A stretch of DNA of 64,000 nt from Verrucomicrobiota bacterium. Lineage in GTDB: Bacteria; Verrucomicrobiota; Kiritimatiellia; CAJWTS01. The position numbers and the translations under genes were made by a program. Under the pieces are notes generated by a model. That model was not told the origin of the DNA. It ran no database searches and was given only the letters and a program-made list of their open reading frames with translations. Where the stretch lies: contig JAQBYD010000003.1 of NCBI GenBank assembly GCA_027623315.1, positions 88,538-152,537 on the forward strand, given 5' to 3'. Positions 9,663 to 20,700 of this stretch are shown one piece after another. Position 1 is the stretch's first letter. Each line of letters opens with the position of its first letter.

Positions 9663-9877
9663 GACGTCAAACCTTCCTGGGATCTGGCCGCGATCAAACG
9701 CTCACTCGCGATGGTGTTCATGCGCGCGATCTCACGCCGTAGGTGACGCAAACGAAGCGGTTGCTCGATCTGCGCCGTGCTCTTCTGGATGCGAAGATTG
9801 AACAACTCCTTGTTCACCTCCTCGAGACGCTGCTCGATCTCTATGTCGCTCATCCCTCGTAACTCCGTTGCTTTCAT
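9659..9877 (-). CDS. rpmC: Large-subunit ribosomal protein L29
   Basis: Small helical 50S protein next to the peptide exit tunnel, part of the docking site for trigger factor and SRP. The 72 residues start [20 protein letters not shown] and contain [20 protein letters not shown], the L29 signature. Located between rplP and rpsQ. Confidence 0.96.
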   Translation of the reverse strand: MKATELRGMSDIEIEQRLEEVNKELFNLRIQKSTAQIEQPLRLRHLRREIARMNTIASERLIAARSQEGLTS

Positions 9878-9899
9878 TTGCAGCGATACTCCAATTCAC

Positions 9900-10307
9900 T
9901 CATCTCGACACGAAAACCGTAGGAATCGGGAGCTTCGCAGCCGCCAGTCTCAGCGACTCGCGCGCCACCTGCTCGGTTACACCCGCGACTTCGAAGAGCA
10001 TGCTGCCCGGCTTGACCACCGCGACCCAGAACTCTGGCGCGCCCTTGCCCTTGCCCATACGTACTTCCAGGGGCTTCTTGGTGACGGACTTGTCTGGAAA
10101 AATCCGAATCCAAACCTTACCACGCCGTTTCATATGCCGGTTAACCGAAATACGACACGCTTCAATCTGGTCCGCCTTGATCCAGGCGCGCCCCATCGAC
10201 TTCAATCCGTATTCGCCGAAGGACACACGATTCCCCGTCATGGCGTTGCCCTTACGGCAGCCCCGGTGAATCTTGCGGTGCTTCACTCTTTTTGGCATCA
10301 ACGCCAT
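9900..10307 (-). CDS. rplP: Large-subunit ribosomal protein L16
   Basis: 50S protein near the A site and 5S rRNA. The 135 residues start [16 protein letters not shown], with [17 protein letters not shown] and the C-terminal [14 protein letters not shown] ending ([11 protein letters not shown]). An internal Met4 would give the common MPKR start; both are possible. Confidence 0.97.
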   Translation of the reverse strand: MALMPKRVKHRKIHRGCRKGNAMTGNRVSFGEYGLKSMGRAWIKADQIEACRISVNRHMKRRGKVWIRIFPDKSVTKKPLEVRMGKGKGAPEFWVAVVKPGSMLFEVAGVTEQVARESLRLAAAKLPIPTVFVSR

Positions 10308-10331
10308 AGTTTTCCTCCGGCTTACGCCTCC

Positions 10332-11003
10332 TTAAAACGCGCGGCTTGGGGGTCTCGCCCCGCGGCCGGTAGCCTCTTCTTCAGGCTGCTTGCAAATCCA
10401 AACCTTAATTCCGATTCGTCCCGCCGTCGTCGCCGCCTCGGCGAAACCGTAGTCGATATTCGCACGCAGCGTATGCAGCGGCACGCGACCTTCCTTGTAC
10501 CACTCCGCACGCGATAACTCGGCGCCCCCCAGGCGACCACTGGCCCGCACCTTGATCCCGTCGACGCCCTGGTCCATCGCCGTCTTGATCGCGCGCTTGA
10601 GCGCCCGACGAAACGAAACGCGGCGCCCGAGCTGCACGGCAATGCTCTCCGCGACGAGTTGCGCGTTGGTGTCGACGTTCCGTATCTCCTTGATCTCAAT
10701 GTAGATCTCGCGGCCCTTGCTCATGCTGGATATGTCCGCCCGAATCTTCTCGATGTCCGCGCCCTTACGCCCAATCACAATGCCCGGCCGCGCCGTGCAG
10801 ATCGTGACGCGCACGCGGTTCGCGTAACGCTCGATCAATACATCAGAAACCGCTGCATTTTCCAAGCGAACCTTGATCAGCTTGCGGATCTGAAGATCCT
10901 CCCGAAGCAGGTCGCCAAATTCTTTCTTGGATCCGAACCAACGCGAGCGCCAGTTCTTGTCCACCGTGACGCGCAGTCCAATTGGATTTACTTTCTGTCC
11001 CAA
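10332..11003 (-). CDS. rpsC: Small-subunit ribosomal protein S3, TTG start
   Basis: 30S head protein at the mRNA entry, with a KH domain (RPGIVIGRKGADIEKIRADI). I place the start at TTG 11003, because the conserved N-terminus is M-GQKVNPIGLR and a GAGGAG ribosome-binding site lies 7 nt before this TTG. A GTG at 11021 would add six residues but would itself contain that site and overlap rplV. With the TTG start the protein is 223 residues, normal for the family. Follows rplV immediately. Confidence 0.95.
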   Translation of the reverse strand: MGQKVNPIGLRVTVDKNWRSRWFGSKKEFGDLLREDLQIRKLIKVRLENAAVSDVLIERYANRVRVTICTARPGIVIGRKGADIEKIRADISSMSKGREIYIEIKEIRNVDTNAQLVAESIAVQLGRRVSFRRALKRAIKTAMDQGVDGIKVRASGRLGGAELSRAEWYKEGRVPLHTLRANIDYGFAEAATTAGRIGIKVWICKQPEEEATGRGARPPSRAF

Positions 11004-11007
11004 CGGT

Positions 11008-11364
11008 TTACTCCTCTTCACTGACGGGCTCTTTCCCGTCTGACAATATTACGCGCACATGACTCGATCGCCGCATGATCGGCCGCACCATCCCCCGCGC
11101 ACGGGACCAATACCGGCGAGTGCTCGGGCCCTGGTCAACCACGGCGAGCTTGACAACCAAATCATCCGCAGACAGGTTCGAATTATTCTCCGCATTCGCG
11201 ATTGCCGACTTCAAGGTCTTGCCCAACACGGTTGCGCCTTTCCGTTCACTAAAATCGACGACTTTAAGCGCTTCGGCAACCGACATCCCCTGGATGCGGC
11301 GGGCCAAGTCGCGCGCCTTGGTCGACGATAGTCGCACAAATTTTGTAATCGCTGTGACGTCCAT
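11008..11364 (-). CDS. rplV: Large-subunit ribosomal protein L22
   Basis: Lines the 50S exit tunnel. The ATG at 11364 gives 118 residues starting MDVTAITKFVRLSSTKARDL, the usual L22 opening, and has AGGA 7 nt upstream. The frame is open 14 codons further (to 11406) but that start has no ribosome-binding site. The C-terminal hairpin region RRYWSRARGMVRPIMRRSSHV is present. Confidence 0.95.
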   Translation of the reverse strand: MDVTAITKFVRLSSTKARDLARRIQGMSVAEALKVVDFSERKGATVLGKTLKSAIANAENNSNLSADDLVVKLAVVDQGPSTRRYWSRARGMVRPIMRRSSHVRVILSDGKEPVSEEE

Positions 11365-11427
11365 TCCAAATTCCTGTTCGTGCCATGCCGACTCCTCGTG
11401 AGCCATGCCGGCATCATTTCAATCACC

Positions 11428-11712
11428 CTATTTCAATGCAGCCGTCTTATCCGTATGCGAACCATGCCGACGGAACACGCGCGTCGGCGCAAACTCGCCA
11501 AGCCGGTGTCCGACCATATTCTCCGTAATGAAGACCGCCAGATGCTGCTTCCCGTTGTGGACGGCGAAGGTGTGCCCGATAAAATCGGGCACGATCATGG
11601 AGCGACGCGACCACGTCTTAATGGGACGACGATCCCCGCTCTGTTCCATGCGATCAACCTTCTTGAGCAGTTTCTCGTCGACATACGGGCCCTTCTTGAG
11701 TGAGCGCGCCAT
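11428..11712 (-). CDS. rpsS: Small-subunit ribosomal protein S19
   Basis: 30S head protein that pairs with S13. The 94 residues begin [20 protein letters not shown] and contain [20 protein letters not shown] and [18 protein letters not shown], as expected. Sits between rplB and rplV. Confidence 0.97.
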   Translation of the reverse strand: MARSLKKGPYVDEKLLKKVDRMEQSGDRRPIKTWSRRSMIVPDFIGHTFAVHNGKQHLAVFITENMVGHRLGEFAPTRVFRRHGSHTDKTAALK

Positions 11713-11714
11713 GC

Positions 11715-12539
11715 CTATTTCCTCCGTTTCACGATGAATTTACTAGACGCTTTGCGCCGTGAGCGGGTCCGCTTCCCCTTGGCCAACTGTCCCCACGGAG
11801 ACACCGGGTGCCCGCCACCGGACGTACGACCTTCCCCGCCACCCATCGGATGGTCGACAGGGTTCATCGCCACGCCACGAACCGTAGGGCGAATACCCAG
11901 CCAGCGCTTCCGACCGGCCTTACCCAAACTAGTCCTCGAATGATCGGAGTTCCCGACCTGACCGATCGTCGCCAGGCACGTCGACTTCAAAATCCTGATC
12001 TCTCCCGATGGGAGTTTAACCTGGGCCTGCTCACCCTCACGCGCCATCAACTGCGCGCCCAGACCGGCGCTGCGTACGATCTGTCCGCCGGCGCCCGGAC
12101 GCAGCTCAAGGTTATGAATGGTCATGCCCAGCGGTATACGCGACAACGGCAACGCATTGCCCGGCGTCGGCTCGGCCGTGTCGCCCGAAAGCAGGGTCTG
12201 CCCTACGCGCACCCCGCTCGGCGCAATAATGTAACGTTTCTCTCCGTCCACGTAATGCAACAAGGCGATGTTCGCCGTGCGGTTCGGGTCGTACTCGATC
12301 GTCGCAACCTTCGCCGGAATCCCGTGCTTGTCGCGACGGAAGTCGATCACGCGATAACGGCGTTTATGCCCGCCACCACGATGACGTACCGTGATACGGC
12401 CTGAGGAATTACGTCCGTCATTGTTCTTCTTCGGACGGAGCAAGCTCCGCTCCGGCGAGTTCGTCGTAATCTCTTCGAAGTTGAGCAGCGTCGTATGCCG
12501 CAGGCTCGGTGTTCTCGGTCTATATTTCTTAAGTCCCAT
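11715..12539 (-). CDS. rplB: Large-subunit ribosomal protein L2
   Basis: Core 23S rRNA-binding protein required for peptidyl-transferase assembly. The 274 residues carry the RNA-binding core ([20 protein letters not shown]) and the C-terminal signature [17 protein letters not shown], which contains the conserved His near the catalytic centre. Normal length; 2 nt from rpsS. Confidence 0.98.
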   Translation of the reverse strand: MGLKKYRPRTPSLRHTTLLNFEEITTNSPERSLLRPKKNNDGRNSSGRITVRHRGGGHKRRYRVIDFRRDKHGIPAKVATIEYDPNRTANIALLHYVDGEKRYIIAPSGVRVGQTLLSGDTAEPTPGNALPLSRIPLGMTIHNLELRPGAGGQIVRSAGLGAQLMAREGEQAQVKLPSGEIRILKSTCLATIGQVGNSDHSRTSLGKAGRKRWLGIRPTVRGVAMNPVDHPMGGGEGRTSGGGHPVSPWGQLAKGKRTRSRRKASSKFIVKRRK

Positions 12540-12548
12540 AACGATCCC

Positions 12549-12836
12549 TTAGCCGAGCGGTATTTCCTGGCCTTCGGCCAGGGTGACAACGGCACGCTTC
12601 CAATCGGCGCGCTTCCCGAATCCGCGCTGCGTACGGTCGCGCTTCATCTTGCCGCGATAATTCATGGTGTTCACCTTCGTGACGTCCACTTTAAACAAGA
12701 GCTCCACCGCGCCCTTAATCTCGACACGGTTCGCATCGCGTGCGACTTCAAACAAGTACTTGTTCTGAGCCAGCATCGCGGAGCCCTTCTCCGTCATCTG
12801 GATGTTTCTGACAATGCCGTAGGGGTTCTTCTTCAC
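12549..12836 (-). CDS. rplW: Large-subunit ribosomal protein L23, GTG start
   Basis: Exit-tunnel protein that docks trigger factor. The 95 residues include MTEKGSAMLAQNKYLFEVAR and VDVTKVNTMNYRGKMKR. The start is GTG at 12836, overlapping the rplD stop (GTGA), with GGGAGG about 9 nt upstream. The neighbouring order rplD-rplW-rplB is standard. Confidence 0.95.
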   Translation of the reverse strand: MKKNPYGIVRNIQMTEKGSAMLAQNKYLFEVARDANRVEIKGAVELLFKVDVTKVNTMNYRGKMKRDRTQRGFGKRADWKRAVVTLAEGQEIPLG

Positions 12837-13495
12837 TCGGCATCGCCTCCCGACCGTGCGGAAACCGTGGCTGCCGCCATACGGCCCTTCAAGGCCTCGA
12901 GTGCCGTGGACTCCACTAGAATATTCGGATAGCGAACCAACTGGTAGGTGTTGAGCGTGTCCGCCGTTGTAATCTCAAGCCGAGCAATGTTTCTCGCCGA
13001 CAAACAGACGTTGGGGCTCAACTCGGACAAGACTAGAAGCATCGGCCCCCTCAACTCCAGCGCCTTTAAGAACGCGGCGAAGACACTTGTCTTGGGCTCG
13101 GCGAACTCGAGCTTATCGATCAGGCGAATGGCGCCGTCCTTAATCTTCTCGCTCAATGCACGTCGGAACGCCAGGCGACCCGTCTTGCGATTCACCTTCT
13201 TGCTATAATCGCGCGGTTTCGGACCGAAGCACACCGCACCGCCTCGCCACAAGGGAGACTGCCGATAACCGGCACGCGCGCGGCCCGTGCCCTTCTGCTT
13301 CCAGGGCTTCGCGCCGCTACCCGCAACCTCGCCCTTCGAAAGCGTTGACGCCGTGCCGGCGCGCTGTGCGGCGCGATAGGCCACGATCACGTCGTGTACC
13401 GCCTGCGTCCCGCGCTCAGTCTCGAGAAGTGAGTCGTCGACCGTGGCCTCACCCTTCGCGCTGCCATCCATAGCATAAATCTTCAATGTGCTCAT
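12833..13495 (-). CDS. rplD: Large-subunit ribosomal protein L4
   Basis: 50S protein with a loop reaching the exit tunnel; in gamma-proteobacteria it also regulates the S10 operon. The 220 residues contain the tunnel-loop signature KPWKQKGTGRARAGYRQSPL followed by WRGGAVCFGPKPRDYSKKVN. The start overlaps the rplC stop by 4 nt (ATGA). Confidence 0.97.
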   Translation of the reverse strand: MSTLKIYAMDGSAKGEATVDDSLLETERGTQAVHDVIVAYRAAQRAGTASTLSKGEVAGSGAKPWKQKGTGRARAGYRQSPLWRGGAVCFGPKPRDYSKKVNRKTGRLAFRRALSEKIKDGAIRLIDKLEFAEPKTSVFAAFLKALELRGPMLLVLSELSPNVCLSARNIARLEITTADTLNTYQLVRYPNILVESTALEALKGRMAAATVSARSGGDAE

Positions 13496-14274
13496 GATGT
13501 CGCCTTGGCCTTCTTCTTCAGTGCCCGACGCACGAACACCACGCCGCCGTTCGGACCGGGCACCGCGCCACGCACGAGCAACAGGTTATCCGCGCCGCGC
13601 ACCTGGACCACCGCAAGGTTCTGGACGGTGATCGAGCGATTCCCCATGTGCCCGGGCATCGCTTTACCCTTGCTCACGTTGGCCGGATAGGAACTACAGC
13701 CGATCGCGCCCGGGCGACGCTTCGAGTGGCCACCATGACTCATACGGCCACCGGCCATGTTGTGCCTTTTCACAACGCCCTGGAATCCACGCCCCTTGGT
13801 AGTTGCGATTACGTCGACGTACCCGACATCTTCAAAAGTGCGCACCGTAACGGTATCACCCGACTTGACGGCCGAGTCCGCGTCGACGCGGACCTCGCGC
13901 ACGAATCGCTTGGGCGCCGTGCCCGCCTTCTTGCAGTGACCGATCGCAGGGCGAGGCATGCGCGATTCTTTCTGATCGAGGTACCCGAGCTGCACCGCGT
14001 CATAGCCATCCGCGGACGTGCTCTTGCGCTGGAGCACCACGCAGGGCCCAACCTCCAGAACGGTAACGGGAATCATCGTGCCGAACTCGTCAAATACGTT
14101 GGTCATGCCCACCTTGCGCCCGATCGATGCCGAGACATCAGCAGATTCGGGCAGCGCTTCCTCCACCGTCGCAGCCGGCGCGTTGTCTTCCGCAGCAGAG
14201 CCGTCCACCGACGCGGCGTCTTCGTCCGGCGCCTGCTCGACGGCTACGTTCTCGTTTTCTTTTTCTTCCGGCAT
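13492..14274 (-). CDS. rplC: Large-subunit ribosomal protein L3 with acidic N-terminal extension
   Basis: 50S protein near the peptidyl-transferase centre. The conserved body starts at about residue 50 (SIGRKVGMTNVFDEFG) and includes GRGFQGVVKRHNMAGGRMSH, which contains the Gln that is N-methylated in E. coli. About 49 residues rich in Glu, Ala, Asp and Val precede it; normal L3 is 205-220 residues, this is 260. The ATG at 14274 has GGGA 7 nt upstream. A 118-nt gap separates it from rpsJ. Confidence 0.95.
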   Translation of the reverse strand: MPEEKENENVAVEQAPDEDAASVDGSAAEDNAPAATVEEALPESADVSASIGRKVGMTNVFDEFGTMIPVTVLEVGPCVVLQRKSTSADGYDAVQLGYLDQKESRMPRPAIGHCKKAGTAPKRFVREVRVDADSAVKSGDTVTVRTFEDVGYVDVIATTKGRGFQGVVKRHNMAGGRMSHGGHSKRRPGAIGCSSYPANVSKGKAMPGHMGNRSITVQNLAVVQVRGADNLLLVRGAVPGPNGGVVFVRRALKKKAKATS

Positions 14275-14392
14275 AATAGATTCCCATCACGAAGCATGAC
14301 CCTAACCGCGTTCCCGGCATAAGCCGAAACGTCAGCCTAAGACTTAAGTTCAAGCCCTTGGTGTCAGCGCCCCGTTACTCGTGGTCCAACGT

Positions 14393-14701
14393 CTAAATCT
14401 TAATCGTAATATCCACGCCCGCCGGAAGGTTGAGCTTCTTCAACTCATCAACCGTCTTGGCCGTCGGCTCGACAATGTCGAGCAGACGCTTGTGCGTGCG
14501 AATCTCAAATTGTTCCATGGACTTCTTGTCCACATGCGGACTGCGATTCACCGTGAAGCGTTCGATGCGCGTCGGCAGTGGCACAGGCCCGACGATGCGC
14601 GCGCCGGTTCGACGCCCGGTCTCGACAATGTCCTCCAGTGCCTGGTCGAGCACCGCGTGATCGTACGCTTTCAACCTGATCCGTATACGTTGTCCATTCA
14701 T
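14393..14701 (-). CDS. rpsJ: Small-subunit ribosomal protein S10
   Basis: 30S head protein and transcription-antitermination partner of NusB (NusE). The 102 residues begin [20 protein letters not shown] and contain [20 protein letters not shown], both diagnostic. It follows fusA directly; no tuf lies between them, unlike in E. coli. Confidence 0.98.
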   Translation of the reverse strand: MNGQRIRIRLKAYDHAVLDQALEDIVETGRRTGARIVGPVPLPTRIERFTVNRSPHVDKKSMEQFEIRTHKRLLDIVEPTAKTVDELKKLNLPAGVDITIKI

Positions 14702-14712
14702 AATAGCGTCAC

Positions 14713-16845
14713 TCAGAAATTGCTGATTTGCTCCCTTAGACTATCCGGAACCTCGTCGAACATGGCCGGTTCCATGGTGTAGCTCGCCCGCCCTTTCGTA
14801 AGGGAGCGGATTGTGGTAGCATATCCAAAGAGCTCTGCCAAGGGAATAGATGCGGAAATCGTCTGGATAAGTCCCGTCGCCGCCATCTGCCGGATCTTGC
14901 CCCTGCGTCCGCTGAGGTCGCCAAGCACGTCGCCCATGGTTTCACTTGGGGTTAAGATCACCAATGACATGATCGGCTCGAGGATCGCAGGGCTCGCGCT
15001 GGAGAGGGCTTCGCGCAATGCCATCACGGCGGCCGTTCGAAAGGCCACTTCGGTCGAAAGCTCAGACTCAGCCTCGCCGTCCACGATTCGCACCCTGACA
15101 TCGGCCATCGGAAAGTTGGCCACGACGCCCGTCGATAAGCCGTCCAGGAGGCCGGAGCGAATGCTGGCGTGGAATTCGGCCGGAACCAGTCTGGTCGACA
15201 CCGCAATCTCGATGTCGTTGCCTTCGCCTCGCGCCACGGGCTCCACCTCAAGCTTCAGCCGGGCGAACTGACGAGTCCCGCCGATTTCACGGTCAAAAGT
15301 ATGCGTTGCCGAGCCCGCGCCGCGGATCGTCTCGCGGTAGGCCACCATCGGCTTCCCGGTCTTGGCGTCCATCTTGTACTCGCGCTTCAAACGGTCGTGA
15401 AGAATATCGAGATGCAGCTCCCCCATCCCACTCACGATCAGCTGTCCCGTCTCCGGGTCCGTGCGCAGGAGGCAGGTCGGATCCTCGGACGCCAGTGCCT
15501 CAAGCGACGCCGTAAGCTTCTCCCGCTCGGATTGCGTACGCGGCTCGATGGCCATTGACATAACCGGCTCGGGAAACTGGATACGCTCAAACGCTATCGG
15601 ATGTCCGTCGGCACTGAGCGTGTCACCCGTCGTGGCGGCCTTGAGTCCGCCCACCGCACCGATCTCGCCGGAGTACAACACGTCCACGTCCTCGCGGTGG
15701 TCGGCATGCAATCGAAGAATACGGCTCACGCGTTCGCGCTTGCCCGTTCGCGCGTTGTAAACGTTCTGACTCTTCTTGATCTGGCCCGAGTAGACTCGCA
15801 CAAAGACCAGTCGATCCAAGTATGGATCCTTTACCAGTTTGAACGCCAGGGCGCCCAGCGCACCGAAGTCATCCGCCTCACGCGTCTCAGTCTTGCCGCT
15901 CTTGGGATCAATACCTTCGACCGCCGGAATATCAAGAGGCGATGGCAGAAAATCGGTCACGGCGTCCAGGAGGGGCTGCACACCCTTATTCTTCAGCGAC
16001 GAACCGCACAGGACCGGCACCAAGGCGCCGCTGACGGTCTGACGTCGAATCGCTGAGCGCAGTGCGTCTGCGGAGACGTCCGGCGCCGCGAGATAGTCGT
16101 CCAACAGGATTTCATCGAATTCCGCCACACACTCGATTAAGGAAGCGCGCGCACGTTCGGCCTCGGCGGCGAGGTGGTCCGGGATCAAACACGTCGCGAG
16201 TTCCCGCCCCAGTTCATCGGAATAGCGAATGGCGTTCATCTCGATCAGGTCGATGACGCCCTCGTACTTGTCCTCCGCACCCCACGGAAGCTGAATCGCG
16301 TGCACGCACCCCGACAGCTTTTCACGGATCTGTGAGACGACTCCTTCGAAATCGGCGCCGACGCGGTCCATCTTGTTAATGTAGACGATGCGCGGCACAT
16401 GGTAGCGATCTGCCTGGTGCCAGACCGTCTCCGACTGCGGCTCGACGCCACCCACGCCGCAGAAGACCCCGACGGCGCCATCGAGCACGCGCAGCGAACG
16501 CTCGACTTCGACGGTGAAGTCAACATGCCCCGGGGTATCGATGATGTTGATCTGGTGAGCCTTCCAGAAGCAAGTCGTGGCGGCGCTGGTGATCGTAATG
16601 CCGCGCTCCTTCTCCTGGTCCATCCAATCCATCACGGTGGTTCCGTCGTGGACTTCTCCCATCCGATGAACGCGGCCGGCGTAATAGAGCATCCGCTCCG
16701 TGGTCGTCGTCTTTCCGGCGTCGATGTGGGCGATGATCCCGATATTGCGAATCGCGGATAGCGGCGACCGCCGCCCGGGCGCCTCGCGCTTTGCGGGTAC
16801 GTCAGATCCCGTTTTATCGCTATCTTGAGTCAACACCGTGTCCAT
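14713..16845 (-). CDS. fusA: Translation elongation factor G
   Basis: GTPase that drives ribosomal translocation and, with RRF, recycling. The 710 residues have G1 [13 protein letters not shown] near residue 40, switch I with an ordinary [14 protein letters not shown]3 DTPGHVDF and G4 NKMDRVGAD, then domains II-V including the domain IV loop region and the C-terminal [20 protein letters not shown]. The N-terminus is about 20-25 residues longer than usual. Position between rpsG and rpsJ is the str-operon arrangement. Confidence 0.97.
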   Translation of the reverse strand: MDTVLTQDSDKTGSDVPAKREAPGRRSPLSAIRNIGIIAHIDAGKTTTTERMLYYAGRVHRMGEVHDGTTVMDWMDQEKERGITITSAATTCFWKAHQINIIDTPGHVDFTVEVERSLRVLDGAVGVFCGVGGVEPQSETVWHQADRYHVPRIVYINKMDRVGADFEGVVSQIREKLSGCVHAIQLPWGAEDKYEGVIDLIEMNAIRYSDELGRELATCLIPDHLAAEAERARASLIECVAEFDEILLDDYLAAPDVSADALRSAIRRQTVSGALVPVLCGSSLKNKGVQPLLDAVTDFLPSPLDIPAVEGIDPKSGKTETREADDFGALGALAFKLVKDPYLDRLVFVRVYSGQIKKSQNVYNARTGKRERVSRILRLHADHREDVDVLYSGEIGAVGGLKAATTGDTLSADGHPIAFERIQFPEPVMSMAIEPRTQSEREKLTASLEALASEDPTCLLRTDPETGQLIVSGMGELHLDILHDRLKREYKMDAKTGKPMVAYRETIRGAGSATHTFDREIGGTRQFARLKLEVEPVARGEGNDIEIAVSTRLVPAEFHASIRSGLLDGLSTGVVANFPMADVRVRIVDGEAESELSTEVAFRTAAVMALREALSSASPAILEPIMSLVILTPSETMGDVLGDLSGRRGKIRQMAATGLIQTISASIPLAELFGYATTIRSLTKGRASYTMEPAMFDEVPDSLREQISNF

Positions 16846-16865
16846 TTCTGAAATCGCTCGAGGGT

Positions 16866-17336
16866 CTACCAGCGGTAATGCGCGAACGCACGGTTGGCCT
16901 GCGCCATCTTATGCGTATCGTCACGCTTCTTGATCGCGTCGCCCTCGCCCTTGTAGGCATCCATCAATTCACGCGCCAGGGCGACGCGCATCGGGATGCC
17001 CTTGCGGGCCGTCGAGTATCCGATGACCCAGCGCATCGCAAGCGCGAGTTGGCGCTCACGGCTCATCTCAATCGGAACCTGGTATGTCGCTCCACCAACT
17101 CGGCGTGACTTGACCTCCACGCGCGGTTTGACGTTGTCGATCGCCTGTTGCAGCACCTGGACTTCGTCCTCACCCAATTTCTCGCGCACCTCTTCGAGTG
17201 CTCCGTACACGATGTTCTCAGCCACGGTCTTCTTGCCGCGGCGCATCACCTGGTTAATCAGGCGTTTCACCAGGGCGCTCTGGTAACGCGGATCCGGCGT
17301 TGGCTCTCTTCGTTCTGCTCTGCGGCGTCTTGCCAT
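16866..17336 (-). CDS. rpsG: Small-subunit ribosomal protein S7
   Basis: Nucleates assembly of the 30S head and contacts tRNA in the E site. The 156 residues include [20 protein letters not shown], the signature [20 protein letters not shown] and the C-terminal [15 protein letters not shown]. Located between rpsL and fusA. Confidence 0.98.
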   Translation of the reverse strand: MARRRRAERREPTPDPRYQSALVKRLINQVMRRGKKTVAENIVYGALEEVREKLGEDEVQVLQQAIDNVKPRVEVKSRRVGGATYQVPIEMSRERQLALAMRWVIGYSTARKGIPMRVALARELMDAYKGEGDAIKKRDDTHKMAQANRAFAHYRW

Positions 17337-17345
17337 AATGTCTCC

Positions 17346-17726
17346 CTAGCTATCCTTGGACGGCTTTTTGGTGCCATACTTCGAACGGCCCCGACGGCGA
17401 CCTTCGACACCGAGGGCATCCAGCGTGCCGCGCACGATATGGTAACGAACACCGGGTAGATCCTTCACACGCCCGCCGCGCACCAGCACGACGCTGTGCT
17501 CCTGCAGGTTGTGACCCTCTCCCGGAATATAGGCGGACACCTCGTGCCCGCTGGTGAGCCGCACACGCGCGATCTTGCGCAGGGCCGAGTTCGGTTTTTT
17601 CGGCGTCTGGGTCTTGACCAGTACGCAAACACCGCGGCGCTGCGGCGAACCGCCCAACGCTCGCGACTTGCTCTGCGACTTGATCCGTTTGCGACCGTGT
17701 CGCACGAGTTGGTTTATCGTCGGCAT
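17346..17726 (-). CDS. rpsL: Small-subunit ribosomal protein S12
   Basis: Decoding-centre protein. The 126 residues start [20 protein letters not shown] and carry [20 protein letters not shown] and the loop [20 protein letters not shown] then DLPGVRYH. The lysines in KKPNS and GGRVKDLPG match the streptomycin-sensitive form. Start of the str segment, 35 nt downstream of rpoC. Confidence 0.98.
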   Translation of the reverse strand: MPTINQLVRHGRKRIKSQSKSRALGGSPQRRGVCVLVKTQTPKKPNSALRKIARVRLTSGHEVSAYIPGEGHNLQEHSVVLVRGGRVKDLPGVRYHIVRGTLDALGVEGRRRGRSKYGTKKPSKDS

Positions 17727-17761
17727 AGGTGTCTGATATCCTCTCTTCTAAGGTTGTCGTT

Positions 17762-20700
17762 CTAGCCCAGCAGTTCTTCGAGGCGTCGCGTCGCATCTTC
17801 ATCCGCGCGCGGCATCTCGTCTTCAGCGATTGGTTCCGCCGTCGGCACCAGCGTAATGTCACGATGGAGCGGGAATCCAGTTCCACCCGGAATCAGGTGC
17901 CCCATGATGACGTTCTCCTTGAAGCCACGCAGCTTGTCTACGCGGCCCAAGGTTGCAGCGTCGGTCAGGATCCTCGTCGTGTCCTGGAAGGACGCCGCCG
18001 AGATGAAACTCTCGGTCTCGAGCGAGGCCTTGGTAATCCCAAGCAGCGCCGGCGACGCTTCCGCCGGTCGCTTGCCCTCTTCCATGGCCCTCTCGTTGGA
18101 GTTCTGGAATCGCTGGCGATCGATCTGCTCGCCCCACAGGAACTCGGTGTCCCCCGGATCCGTAATGCGAACTTTGCGCAACATCTGGCGCACGATCGTT
18201 TCGAGATGCTTGTCATTGATCTCCACGCCCTGCAGGCGGTAGACCTCCTGTACCTCGTTGACGAGATATTCCTGCAGCTCCTGCGGCCCGCAGACCTCCA
18301 GGATCTCCTGGGGAACGATGGGTCCCTCGGTCAACTGCTGACCCTTGTTGACGTGGTCGCCCTTGAGCACCACGATGTGCTTACCCATCGGGATCAGGTG
18401 CTCCTCGGTGTCCCCGGTGACGGAGTCGCGAATGATCAGGCAACGGCGACCGCGCCGGTTCTCGCCAAACTCGACGGCGCCTTCGATCTTGGCGATCTCG
18501 GCGGCGTCTTTCGGCTGGCGCGCTTCGAAAAGCTCGGCCACGCGCGGCAGGCCGCCGGTGATGTCACGCGTCTTCGACTCCTTGCGTGGCGTCTTGGCCA
18601 GGAGGTCGCCCGGCTTCACGAGCTGGGCTTCCTTGACCATCACGTGAGCGCCGGCCGGAATACTGTGAAAGGCCAGCACGTCGCCGGTCGAGGCGTCCTT
18701 GACGACAACCTGCGGGTGCATATCCTCTTTGTTTTCGAGAACGACGGTTCCCTTGAGTCCGGTCGTCTCGTCGACTTCCTTCTTCACCGAAACGTTCTCT
18801 ACAAAATCCAGGAAGCTGACCTTACCCTCGGTCTCCGATAGAATCGGCACGCTGTACGGATCCCAGCTTACGAACGTCTGGCCCTTCTTAACGCGTTCAC
18901 AGTCGGCCACGCTGATCTCGGCGCCGAGCGTCACGCTGTGGCGCTCGAGTTCGCGACCGTCGTCATCCACGATGGCGAGGGTACCGTTCTTGTTCAGGAC
19001 GTTGCGGGTGCCGCCATCGCGCTTGGCGATGCGCAGATCGATGTACTGCACAATGCCGTTGTTCTTCGCCGTAATATTCGGCTGCTTGAACACGGAACTT
19101 GCCGTGCCGCCGATGTGGAACGTCCGCATCGTCAACTGCGTACCGGGCTCACCGATCGACTGCGCGGCGATAATACCCACCGCCGTGCCGATATCGACCG
19201 TTCGGCCGGTAGAGAGGTCGCGACCGTAGCAGGCGGCACAGATCCCGTGCTTCGACTCACAGGTCAGAACGCTGCGGATCTTGACGTGATCCATGCCGAT
19301 CTTCTCGATCCTGGCAGAGGCAATCTCGTCGATCTCCCGTCCCGCACCCACGATCTGCTCCTTCGAAACCGGATCGGTGATATCGATCAATGCCGCGCGG
19401 CCAAGAATCTTGCTGAAGAGCGAAACGAGTTCCTCGTCACCCTCGCGAATCGCGCTGGTCTCGATTCCGTTCAGCGTGTTGCAGTCCTGCTCGACGATAA
19501 TCACGTCCTGTGCGACGTCGACCAACTTACGAGTCAAGTAACCCGCATCCGCCGTCTTCAACGCGGTGTCGGCCAGGCCCTTGCGGGCTCCGTGCGTACT
19601 AATGAAGTACTCCAGGACGCTCAGACCTTCGCGGAAGTTAGCCGTGATCGGGCGCTCGATGATGTCGCCGGACGGCTTGGCCATCAATCCACGCATGCCG
19701 GCAAGCTGCCGGATCTGCTGGCGGCTGCCGCGCGCCTTGGAGTCCATCATCATAAAGACCGGATTGGCCTCGTCACTGCCACGGTTGGCTTCAATCGCCT
19801 GTAGCATGACCTTGGTAACATCCTCGGTGGCCTGCGTCCAGATATCGACGATACGATTGTAGCGCTCCCCGTCGGTAATGATGCCCTGGCGATACTGGTC
19901 CCAGGTCTTCTTGACCTGAGCGCGTGCCTCGGTCGTGATATCATCTTTTTCGTCCGGGATAATCATGTCGACAATCCCGATCGAGATTCCGGACAGCGTG
20001 GCGTGCTCGAAGCCCAGTGACTTGAGATCGTCCAGCATGCGCACGGTCTCTTCGAGTCCGGAACGCTGGTAACAATGCATGATCATGTCCGCGAGAAAGT
20101 CACCGTTGACCTTGTTGTTCACGAAGCCGAGCGTGCTCGGCCAGATTTCATTGAAAAATACTCGGCCCACCGTGGTTTCCAAAACCGTCGGTTTCGGGTC
20201 CCCGTAGACGGTCTGACTACCCTTGTCGGGGTTGCGGAACCGAATGCGGTCATGGACTTTCAAGGCGCCGTCATGGCGTGCCAGGTGGACTTCGTCCGTA
20301 GAGCCGAAGAGCGGCAGACGCTCCTCACCCGCCCCGTCCTCGCCGACGACTCGCTTGCGGAACTCCAAGCGGCGATCTTTCTGCGAGAAGGACGTGATGT
20401 AGTAGATGCCCAGCGCGATGTCTTGCGTCGGCGTCATGATCGACTGTCCACTCGACGGCTTGAAGACGTTGCTGGTCGCCATCATCAACAAGCGCGACTC
20501 AAGCTGCGCTTCGACCGAAAGCGGAACGTGCACCGCCATTTGGTCTCCGTCGAAGTCCGCGTTGTACGCCGTACACACGAGCGGATGCACCTGGATCGCT
20601 TCACCTTCGATCAGGAGCGGCTCAAACGACTGCATGCTGAGCCGGTGCAGGGTCGGGGCCCGGTTGAGCATGACCGTCTTGTCCCGGGTCACATCTTCCA

